A DNA stretch of 37,139 nt from the NCBI GenBank assembly GCA_004791645.1, contig SRSN01000007.1:1-37139 (forward strand). Reading direction: 5' to 3'. The position numbers and the translations under genes are program-made. The notes beneath the pieces were generated by a model. It worked only from the letters and a program-made list of their open reading frames with translations, was not told where the DNA came from and made no database searches. This stretch comes from Alcaligenaceae bacterium 429 (GTDB lineage Bacteria; Pseudomonadota; Gammaproteobacteria; Burkholderiales; Burkholderiaceae_B). This document shows, piece by piece, positions 9,220 to 15,758 of the stretch (position 1 is its first letter; the number at the start of each line of letters is the position of its first letter).

Positions 9220-9402
9220 TTAAGGAGCACAGTGCATTACTGCGGCGGGTGGTTCAGGTTTTTCAGGCGTGGTAGTCGATGAGTCATCGTCATCGCTGCC
9301 ACCGCAAGCGGCCAATCCTATGCTGAGTGCCACCACACAAAATAGGCGACCTAAATAACGTCCCCATGTAGCGGAACGCAAGAAATGAGTTGAGGTGTGC
9401 AT
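9220..9402 (-). CDS. Small putative lipoprotein (60 residues)
   Basis: I do not recognise this family. The 60-residue protein has a signal peptide ending in LAAC (lipidated Cys33). A GGSDDDDSS acidic patch and a short Thr/Pro/Glu-rich tail (TTTPEKPEPPAAV) follow. The mature part is only 28 residues. Its start is preceded by AAGGA, which overlaps the stop of the upstream lipoprotein gene. It ends 21 nt before the phospholipase start, so all three look co-translated. The lipid-anchor region closely resembles that of the large lipoprotein upstream (ACGGSSDDDDSS, PPEK). It may therefore be a trimmed duplicate of that N-terminus or a functional mini-lipoprotein tied to secretion. Function unknown. 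Confidence 0.7.
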   Translation of the reverse strand: MHTSTHFLRSATWGRYLGRLFCVVALSIGLAACGGSDDDDSSTTTPEKPEPPAAVMHCAP

Positions 9403-9411
9403 AACTGATCC

Positions 9412-11478
9412 TTAAGGAAGCAAGGAAGAAATGGGGTAACGAGAGGCGTAAATGTTTTTCACCTCATCCAGCGTTAATAGACGGTTCCACACGGCCAAGT
9501 CGGTGTAGCTCTTTATGCCGGTAAAGTTGTAGTTACTGGAGTACTTGCCGGTCACGTCGTCACCAAAACCCATGAGTCCAACACCGGTGCCACCAATGGC
9601 TTTTACCCGTGCATCTGCCATGGCTTTCTGGCTGTTTTGCTGACCAGCGCTAGGGTCCATCAAATAGGCGTAAAGTTGCTTGTTTTTCTTATCTACAGCT
9701 ACAGCCACGTATGCCCATTCATTAGGCGTTAAGCTAAAGCCTTGCAGCTCATCCCTACCGCCGCCTCCACCTGTATTGAAGCGCAGTTCGCAGTTACCAA
9801 ACATACCAATTGCCAAACCTGGGTTATTACCGCTGTCATAGTCTTTGTTCGCCAGAACAGAAGAACCGCCGCCAATACATACGCCGTTAGTTTTGAACCA
9901 GAACCCTATCGTGAAAGCGTCCACGGAAGGATCCATCGTCACATCAGCATTCGCCATGTTCAGCTTGTAACCCGCAAAACCGCCTTGTTTGAACACACCC
10001 AAATCCATCGTCAATGCGCTATTGGCGCTAGGGGTAGTGGATGACTTGTACGGTAGGTCACTAGCACTGGTCCCCCATGTGCTACCCGGATTGGTTGTGT
10101 TCCATGGTGTGAAGGTAGAAACCTGTTTAACGTCATCCGCTTTGCCATTCAGGAATGGGTAATACATCACCATGCCGTTCAGTACGCTAGGATTTAGCAT
10201 AGGAGGAGGCAACACCACGGTTTGCACTGCTGCTGTACCACCTTGTGTGCGAATTTCATAACGCAATGGCAACAGCTCGCCCTCTGTGCCACTAGGGATC
10301 ATGTAATCCACGTAACGACGAGTCGTAGCATCAACGCTCGCTAACAACTTACCTTCACGATAAATTTCCACCGGTGCAGCAAACTGATCATCGCTGTATA
10401 GCATCCACTCCAGCACTAAGTTGTACGTGCTGAGGTTGTAGTCGTATACCAGCTTAGATAACTGCACTGGGTTACGCAGATCGTTACCGTTAAAGGCATA
10501 GGTACCCACAGGCTGGGTCACATCCATGCCCGCTAACAAGGTGGGCAAAACATCCACGATAGCGGCATGATCCAACACACCACGAGACTCATCGCCGGCA
10601 GCAATAACCGTGTCACTCACAGGAATATTGCTCAACATCCAACCCGTTTTATTACGCTCGAATTGTGCGCCCGACACAGTACCAAACTCATCCATACCGT
10701 AGCTGTTTACCAGCACGATTTGCCACGACTCGTCCGACGCCAAGGCCTCACGCTCAGCAATCAACGTCAACAAACCGTCAATATCGCTCAGCACTGTTTG
10801 TAGTTGTTTCTTGTACTGCTCAGAGCCCAAGCCGTACTTGCCTGACTGCGTCAACAAACCAGAGTACTGAGCCAAAATAAAATCAGTACCTTCTACCACT
10901 GCCTCACGGCTGTGCGAGGTCACGCACTTATCGTCGTTGTCACACTGAGGCACGGCGTTAATATCACCATCCTCTGCGTTCGCCCTTAAAGCGGTGAAGT
11001 AATCAGCCGTGCTCACTACCAAAGTAGTTTTAGTTTCAGGGTTAGCTTGTTTCACCCAGTCAAAGACTGTAGGTGTTTTCAATGCTGAGCCAGAACTGGG
11101 CAACGTCGTGCTTAAACCATGCTCTACCGACCATGTGCCAGTGACTAAAGATGCCCAGCTTGGCAATGCTTTGGTTTGTTGTTCTGATGAAGTACCTGCA
11201 TAGCCACCGCTGCGCAACGGCAACACCTCACCCAGTTCCTGCAATTTAGGATGTGCGGATAACGCAGCCTTAAGCGGCTCCATCACCAAGCCATCCACGT
11301 GAACGACTAGCGTTTTCTTCCCACCTAGCGCCCCAAAATTTTTCTCAGGCGGCTTGACCGATGAATCGTCATCATCGCTACTGCCACCACACGCACTTAG
11401 TAACGCTGTCAACAGCACCGTTACGGTGACTGTTCCTGCGCGCCAGCTTTTTTTCTTACGAAGAGGAACCAATTTCAT
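9412..11478 (-). CDS. Large lipoprotein with alkaline-phosphatase-like and LamG (jelly-roll) domains
   Basis: This is a 688-residue predicted lipoprotein. The lipobox is LSAC with Cys30, followed by GGSSDDDDSS. Residues about 53-330 resemble the alkaline phosphatase/type I phosphodiesterase superfamily: KTLVVHVDGL with an early Asp, ALPSWASLVTGTWSVEHGL at the usual nucleophile region, and DHAAIVDVLPTLLAGM at the end. The usual late DHG metal-binding motif appears replaced by NSYGMDEFG, so catalysis is uncertain. Residues about 440-640 look like a LamG/concanavalin-A-like domain (AFTIGFWFKTNG, NEWAYVAVAVD). It is first in the operon with the mini-lipoprotein and plc. It could be displayed on the surface and perhaps bind glycans, but this is inference. 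Confidence 0.8.
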   Translation of the reverse strand: MKLVPLRKKKSWRAGTVTVTVLLTALLSACGGSSDDDDSSVKPPEKNFGALGGKKTLVVHVDGLVMEPLKAALSAHPKLQELGEVLPLRSGGYAGTSSEQQTKALPSWASLVTGTWSVEHGLSTTLPSSGSALKTPTVFDWVKQANPETKTTLVVSTADYFTALRANAEDGDINAVPQCDNDDKCVTSHSREAVVEGTDFILAQYSGLLTQSGKYGLGSEQYKKQLQTVLSDIDGLLTLIAEREALASDESWQIVLVNSYGMDEFGTVSGAQFERNKTGWMLSNIPVSDTVIAAGDESRGVLDHAAIVDVLPTLLAGMDVTQPVGTYAFNGNDLRNPVQLSKLVYDYNLSTYNLVLEWMLYSDDQFAAPVEIYREGKLLASVDATTRRYVDYMIPSGTEGELLPLRYEIRTQGGTAAVQTVVLPPPMLNPSVLNGMVMYYPFLNGKADDVKQVSTFTPWNTTNPGSTWGTSASDLPYKSSTTPSANSALTMDLGVFKQGGFAGYKLNMANADVTMDPSVDAFTIGFWFKTNGVCIGGGSSVLANKDYDSGNNPGLAIGMFGNCELRFNTGGGGGRDELQGFSLTPNEWAYVAVAVDKKNKQLYAYLMDPSAGQQNSQKAMADARVKAIGGTGVGLMGFGDDVTGKYSSNYNFTGIKSYTDLAVWNRLLTLDEVKNIYASRYPISSLLP

Positions 11479-11657
11479 GATAGAGCTTCTTTAAAATCGC
11501 CACACAACACAACAAAGCCCACCTCTCTCTTTTGTCATGTCTATAGCAAGTGATACGTTGCACACACGTACAACCAGGAACATGTGCCAGTATCGCGAGG
11601 CGAAGTGATAGGTGAATGACAGCAACCCTGTTTTTCTTGATGCATGCATTACAAAAT

Positions 11658-12524
11658 TTAAGGTGCGGTCAATTCCAAGGTGTCGACGAAAGCCTGTATC
11701 ACGGCCGTCTCTTGGCGTTCTTTCAAAAAATACACGTACTCGTGCATAGACAGCGACACATCAAGCAAAGGAATAACTCTCACCTCTGGTGAGGGAGGTA
11801 TCTCTCGTTGAGGTAATACACTGCAGCCCATGTTGTGCCTCAATGCCCAATGAATAGCTTCACGACTACCCACTTCAATGGGGGAGACCAATTGCACATC
11901 GTGCTGCTGCAAGCTTTCCAATACGATGCTGCGCGTCATCGAACCATGCTCACGCACGAGAAAGTCATGCCTAGCAATCTCGCTTAACGTAACGGCAGGT
12001 TTTTTAGATAATGGGTGGCGTGCGTGACATACAAAAAACAGCCGGTCCTCTGCTAGCACTTTGCAGCTCATAGCGTCATCCTGTATCAATAGCGATGACG
12101 TACCAATTTCCAGCTCGTAATTTCGTATAGCACTTAAGATATCTGCTGAGTTTTTTTGCAGATAACAGACCTCCACTGCTGGATAGCGCGCTTGAAACGC
12201 ATGCACTTTATCCATGATGTAGTACGGCCCAGTCGCCCCCACTCGCAAACAGCCACCCTGCATTTTTTTATAGTCACGCAGCATAAACTCTACTTGCGTG
12301 GCTTGCTGCTGTAATAAGAGCAAATGCGGCAGTATCTGTTGCCCTTCCTTGCTGATAGTCAGTCCTTTGCCCTGCCTATAAAACAGCTCTATACCGTAGC
12401 GTTGTTCTATCTGCCGTATATAGTTAGTGATGGTGGGCTGGCTAAGCGCTAGCCGTTGGGCAGCATAGGTAATGCTGCCATGCTGGGCGACCAGCAAAAA
12501 AGCTTGGAATGGCAGGGAAATCAT
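11658..12524 (-). CDS. LysR-family transcriptional regulator
   Basis: This 288-residue protein carries an N-terminal winged helix-turn-helix (about residues 1-60, including HGSITYAAQRLALSQPTIT) and a two-lobed effector domain (about 85-285, starting GCLRVGATGPYYIMDKV). It is therefore a LysR-type regulator. The ATG at 12524 is chosen because the protein then begins MISLPFQAFLLVAQHGS, the usual LysR start; an upstream TTG at 12551 is possible but adds an atypical Cys-rich leader. No good ribosome binding site is visible for either. It lies upstream of, and in the same direction as, the lipoprotein-phospholipase genes, with a 179-bp gap. It may regulate them, but no operator is recognised and the ligand is unknown. 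Confidence 0.9.
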   Translation of the reverse strand: MISLPFQAFLLVAQHGSITYAAQRLALSQPTITNYIRQIEQRYGIELFYRQGKGLTISKEGQQILPHLLLLQQQATQVEFMLRDYKKMQGGCLRVGATGPYYIMDKVHAFQARYPAVEVCYLQKNSADILSAIRNYELEIGTSSLLIQDDAMSCKVLAEDRLFFVCHARHPLSKKPAVTLSEIARHDFLVREHGSMTRSIVLESLQQHDVQLVSPIEVGSREAIHWALRHNMGCSVLPQREIPPSPEVRVIPLLDVSLSMHEYVYFLKERQETAVIQAFVDTLELTAP

Positions 12525-12688
12525 CGTTGGCACTACAAAACAGGAACACAAAGCTCAGCGCAGCGCACGCTACTCTGATGCCGTTACTGCATCATAAAAG
12601 GCCAACATGACAGAATTTAGATGGTAGGGAGCAAACTTTATGCTCTGCACTTTGATAGCGCGTTGCTATCGAAGGTATGTGATAACAA

Positions 12689-12976
12689 TGGCGGCCCCAA
12701 CAGGAATCGAACCTGTAATCTTCCCTTCGTACCACTACAGTTTTCACTGCCCTGCATTGCACAGGTTTGTAGTCTGGACTCTATCTTAGCCATAGCAAAT
12801 TGCCGTAGGCTGCGCCTGTCGAGTCTCTACACGTTCCTCTTACGAGGCTTCGCTCGGTATTGCCGCGTTTACACAGGGGGTTCACCGAATTTAAGCGCAT
12901 TCACTGCAAGGCTTTCACCTATGCGTGCCCAATTTTGTTTAGGAGGGGAAAGTTATATCCATTTAACTATGGAGCC
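12689..12976 (-). tRNA. tRNA-Arg(CCU), interrupted by a group I intron
   Basis: The minus strand encodes two exons, 12976-12941 (36 nt) and 12727-12689 (39 nt). Joined, they give a 75-nt tRNA. The acceptor stem GGCTCCA/TGGGGCC pairs with one G-U. The D stem is GTTA/TAAC, the anticodon stem TTCCC/GGGAA with loop CTCCTAA (anticodon CCU), and the T stem ACAGG/CCTGT with loop TTCGATT. Discriminator G and an encoded CCA complete it. The intron sits directly after U36. The tRNA reads AGG (arginine) codons. A spurious plus-strand ORF across this locus is the familiar artefact of translating a tRNA backwards. Confidence 0.93.
12728..12940 (-). ncRNA. Group I self-splicing intron in the tRNA-Arg(CCU) anticodon loop
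   Basis: This 213-nt intron encodes no protein. The 5' exon ends in CCU, which can pair with a guide GGG (12930-12928) to form P1 with the required U-G at the splice site. P2 is CGCAT with ATGCG. The P4 region AATTCGGTGAA pairs through CGGT with ACCG in AATACCGAGC. P7 pairs GACTC in GTGTAGAGACTC with GAGTC in AAGATAGAGTCC. The last intron base is G. The motifs and spacing closely follow the 205-nt Azoarcus tRNA-Ile intron (subgroup IC3), as I recall it. Splicing would need a guanosine cofactor and regenerate the CTCCTAA loop. Boundaries are inferred from tRNA folding and are consistent to the base. Confidence 0.92.
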
Positions 12977-12986
12977 ACAGCCCAAA

Positions 12987-13016
12987 ATTATAAAGACAAT
13001 AGGCTGGTACGGGCAA
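12987..13016 (-). promoter_or_regulatory. Sigma-70-type promoter of the split tRNA-Arg gene
   Basis: On the minus strand, TTGCCC (13016-13011) and a consensus TATAAT (12992-12987) are separated by 18 nt. The tRNA 5' end is 10 nt past the -10 box, which fits a start just upstream of the mature end. Confidence 0.7.
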
Positions 13017-13067
13017 ATGAAAATAGCGTAATCTAGCAGATTGCACAGCCAGCCTAGACTTTCCACC

Positions 13068-13967
13068 ATGTTCGATACGTTTCTACTGATACTGCCCGAC
13101 TTTCTATTGATCGCACTTGGCGCCCTATTGCGGCACCGCCTGGGCTTTCAGGGTGAGTTTTTCAGTTACGCTGAAAAACTGGTGTACTACGTGCTGTTCC
13201 CCGCGCTGCTGTTCTACTCTATTAGCCAAACCTCACTGCAAGGTGATGAAACTCTCTTGCTGTTAGCTGCCGTGCTGTGTTTAACCGCTGTAGGGGCTGG
13301 AGCCGCTTGGTTAGCAAAACCCATTTTGAAATGCGATGGCTTACAACATGCCTCGCTACAACAGTGTGCCTTCCGCTTTAATACCTATTTAGCCTTGTCT
13401 TTAGCCTCTGCTTTGGCTGGCCCCAATGGGGTCGCAATTATGGCCGTGTTTGTGGGTTTGTCCGTACCTATAGTGAATGTCTTGGCCGTACATGCACTGG
13501 CCCGCAATAGCAATCGCAACCCATACAAAGAAATTCTAGCGAACCCTCTCATTATTGCGACCGTTTTGGGCTTGGCATGTAGCTTGCTGGATATTTCCAT
13601 GCCTAAACCCATTAACACAGCGTTAAGCCGTTTAGGCGCATGTGCATTAGCAATTGGCTTGTTGTGTGTGGGGGCGACGATTTCTATTAAGGCGCTGCAC
13701 GGTGCACAACGGTTGGTGGGCTGGATTATTGCCGTCAAACTGCTAATCGTGCCTATCTCTGCGGTATTCATCAGCAAGTTGTTGGCGCTATCCCCTCTAG
13801 AAACACAAATGCTGATTCTGTTTGCCGCCTTGCCTACTGCATCATCTGCTCACGTTCTGGCTGCTCGCATGGGCGGTAAAGGTGACTTAGTTGCCACCAC
13901 CATGTCATTAGGCACGCTGTTAGCAGCACTAACACTTCCTCTTTGGATTCAATTTTCTTTATCATGA
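13068..13967 (+). CDS. AEC-family (auxin efflux carrier-like) transporter
   Basis: This 299-residue, highly hydrophobic protein has about ten membrane segments arranged in two halves. The N-terminal half contains LPDFLLIALGALLRHR and VYYVLFPALLFYSIS; the C-terminal half contains ANPLIIATVLGLACSLL, LGACALAIGLLCVGATI and ALPTASSAHVLAARMGG. These match the bacterial AEC family, whose members export or exchange carboxylates and related compounds. The substrate cannot be told. The ATG at 13068 is chosen because it directly precedes the first hydrophobic helix; an ATG-like start at 13041 would add nine non-hydrophobic residues. It is transcribed divergently from the split tRNA gene, whose promoter lies in the 91-bp gap. 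Confidence 0.9.
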   Translation: MFDTFLLILPDFLLIALGALLRHRLGFQGEFFSYAEKLVYYVLFPALLFYSISQTSLQGDETLLLLAAVLCLTAVGAGAAWLAKPILKCDGLQHASLQQCAFRFNTYLALSLASALAGPNGVAIMAVFVGLSVPIVNVLAVHALARNSNRNPYKEILANPLIIATVLGLACSLLDISMPKPINTALSRLGACALAIGLLCVGATISIKALHGAQRLVGWIIAVKLLIVPISAVFISKLLALSPLETQMLILFAALPTASSAHVLAARMGGKGDLVATTMSLGTLLAALTLPLWIQFSLS

Positions 13968-13981
13968 CGGTTGCTCCCATA

Positions 13982-14087
13982 CAGATTCATCATCACATGG
14001 AATCTGCTACTCCGTGACGCTGGCAACGACTGTTTCCACCTTTGACACTGATGCGCCAGTCGTCACCCACAGTCAAAAGCTGTTTTT
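13982..14087 (+). other. Structured leader with competing stem-loops upstream of the BASS transporter
   Basis: Three inverted repeats lie in this gap. CAGATTC/GAATCTG (13982-13988 and 14000-14006) forms a simple hairpin. GACGCTGGC (14016-14024) can pair with GCCAG-T-CGTC (14055-14064). The adjacent ACGACTG (14026-14032) can pair with CAGTCGT (14057-14063). The last two share their right arm and exclude each other. A weak ACAG/CTGT hairpin followed by five T lies just after (14069-14087). It may be an attenuator-like element, or coincidence. It does not match a riboswitch I recognise. Confidence 0.25.
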
Positions 14088-14150
14088 ATAGCAATCATCA
14101 TGTGACTTTTTAAAAGCACTCTTCTGCTTACTTAACTGTTTACGATCCCC

Positions 14151-15083
14151 ATGCGTTTTCTCAATCTATTTTCAGAGTTCATTGGCAAAACCTTTGCCAT
14201 CTGGACCTTATTATTTGCCCTGTTGGGATTTTTCTCCCCCCAACTCTTCGTCCCTTTGAAAGACTTAATCGTCTATTTTCTAGGGATCATCATGTTCGGC
14301 ATGGGCCTGACACTGACAGTGAAAGACTTTTCGGAGGTAGTAAAAAAGCCTCTGCAAGTTCTGCTGGGTGTATGTGCGCAATTTATTATCATGCCATTGC
14401 TGGCTCTGGCTCTGGTCAAACTATTCAACATTGACCCGTTGTTAGCACTGGGTGTGGTGCTAGTAGGCTCTTGCCCTGGCGGTACTTCTAGCAACGTAAT
14501 CACCTACCTATCTCGTGGTGATGTGGCATTAAGCGTGACCATTACCAGCATTACGACATTGCTAGCCCCGTTCATGACACCGCTATTGCTGAAGTTGTTG
14601 GCCGCTGAAAGCATTGACGTGTCGTTCTACGCCATGATGATGTCCATCATCAACTTTGTGATTGTGCCTATTGCACTAGGTTTGGTTGTGCGTCTGTTGT
14701 TGGGTGCTCGTGTTGCTACGATTACCCCTGTGCTACCTATTGTTTCGGTTGCAGGCATTGTGATGATCGTGGCAATTGTCGTGGCCCTCAATCAAGCTCG
14801 TTTGCAAGAAACTGGCCTAATCATCATTGGTATTGTGATCCTACACAATACGTTTGGTTATCTGTTTGGCTACATCATTGCCCGCATCATGGGACTAGGC
14901 TTGGCACAACGTAAAGCCATCTCTATTGAGGTTGGCATGCAAAACAGTGGCTTAGGTGCCGCCTTAGCAAGCAAACACTTTGATCCTATTGTTGCGGTTC
15001 CAAGCGCACTATTTAGCGTTTGGCACAACATCAGTGGTGCGATTTTGGCAAACTTCTACGCAAAGTTAAACGATAAGAAGTAA
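14151..15083 (+). CDS. Bile acid:sodium symporter (BASS) family transporter
   Basis: This 310-residue membrane protein has about nine to ten helices. It carries the family's characteristic first crossover segment VGSCPGGTSSNVITYLSRGD (about residues 103-122) and the second, SIEVGMQNSGLGAALASKH (about 260-280). Both form the sodium and substrate site in BASS proteins. Bacterial relatives carry keto acids, pantoate-like compounds or other organic anions, so true bile acid transport should not be assumed. The ATG at 14151 places the hydrophobic core normally. No strong ribosome binding site is evident. The gene stands alone, between the AEC transporter and tsaE. Confidence 0.92.
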   Translation: MRFLNLFSEFIGKTFAIWTLLFALLGFFSPQLFVPLKDLIVYFLGIIMFGMGLTLTVKDFSEVVKKPLQVLLGVCAQFIIMPLLALALVKLFNIDPLLALGVVLVGSCPGGTSSNVITYLSRGDVALSVTITSITTLLAPFMTPLLLKLLAAESIDVSFYAMMMSIINFVIVPIALGLVVRLLLGARVATITPVLPIVSVAGIVMIVAIVVALNQARLQETGLIIIGIVILHNTFGYLFGYIIARIMGLGLAQRKAISIEVGMQNSGLGAALASKHFDPIVAVPSALFSVWHNISGAILANFYAKLNDKK

Positions 15084-15094
15084 GTCATCCACTA

Positions 15095-15128
15095 TGCTTT
15101 ACGCTATCCCTATACGTAGCGTAAAGCA
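15095..15128 (+). terminator. Perfect 12-bp hairpin after the BASS transporter (terminator-like, no T-run)
   Basis: TGCTTTACGCTA (15095-15106) pairs fully with TAGCGTAAAGCA (15117-15128) around a 10-nt loop. Three more pairs (ACT/AGT) form outside one A-C mismatch. It begins 11 nt after the transporter stop. There is no T-tract on either strand, so it could stabilise mRNA or help Rho-dependent ending rather than be a classical terminator. A second, longer-range repeat, AGCAAGG/CCTTGCT (15139-15145 and 15182-15188), follows in the gap before tsaE. Confidence 0.45.
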
Positions 15129-15236
15129 CAGTAACGACAGCAAGGGGAAACTGGTGACAGCACCCCGTCATTAGGTACACTCCTTGCTGCTCCCTCAGTT
15201 ACTACCCTGAATACAGTTCTCTCTTTCTTTACTGTC

Positions 15237-15758
15237 ATGACCACTAAACCAGCTCCTTTGCTTAGTCTTAGCCTCTATGCGGCTGACGAATCCGTCACCC
15301 AGCAAGTGGCCGAATGGCTGTCGCCGTTGGTGTGCTCCGCTAACGATAATGGTGGCCACATTCACCTTATTGGTGACTTAGGTGCAGGAAAAACCAGTTT
15401 CACGCGTGCGTTTTTGCGACACGAAGGTGTAACTGGGCGTATCAAAAGCCCAAGTTATGGTCTAGTGGAAAGCTATAATCTTTCTAGCTTAAAGGCGTAT
15501 CATCTTGATTTTTATCGTTTTAGCGATAGCCGAGAATGGTTAGATGCGGGTTTTCGTGATATGCTTGAAGAAAATGCTGTTGTGCTCATTGAATGGCCTG
15601 ATCAAGCAGGTGCGTTGTTACCCACTCCCGACCTAACGATCACGTTTGACTATTGCGAACCGGGCAGGCAGATCAATCTCTCGGCCTACAGCAAGAAGGG
15701 GCAATCATGGCTAGAACTGATCAAAACAAAAATTCAGAATTTACCACCCAGAGCATAA
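15237..15758 (+). CDS. tsaE: tRNA threonylcarbamoyladenosine biosynthesis ATPase TsaE
   Basis: This 173-residue protein has the P-loop GDLGAGKTSFTRAFL (about residues 46-60), the switch-like KSPSYGLVESY, and the HLDFYRF and LIEWPDQ signatures of TsaE (YjeE). TsaE is an ATPase that works with TsaB and TsaD to form t6A at position 37 of ANN-decoding tRNAs. The reading frame runs 52 nt into the following amiC gene. This tsaE-amidase pairing is widely conserved in proteobacteria. Its start has no obvious Shine-Dalgarno sequence. Confidence 0.94.
   Translation: MTTKPAPLLSLSLYAADESVTQQVAEWLSPLVCSANDNGGHIHLIGDLGAGKTSFTRAFLRHEGVTGRIKSPSYGLVESYNLSSLKAYHLDFYRFSDSREWLDAGFRDMLEENAVVLIEWPDQAGALLPTPDLTITFDYCEPGRQINLSAYSKKGQSWLELIKTKIQNLPPRA

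Noticed and set aside
11639..11648. ATGCATGCAT palindrome between LysR and the lipoprotein gene as an operator
   Set aside because: It is a simple alternating repeat without the T-N11-A form expected for LysR sites, and it occurs once.
12689..12976. Integration site (att) of a mobile element at the tRNA gene
   Set aside because: tRNA genes are common targets, but no integrase, direct repeat of the tRNA 3' end or foreign gene block is seen on either side; the insert is an intron.
12621..13031. A 136-codon plus-strand open frame containing GGPNRNRTCNL
   Set aside because: It is the reverse reading of the split tRNA-Arg(CCU) gene and its intron. The NRNRTCNL-like peptide is a known artefact of translating tRNA T-arms backwards.
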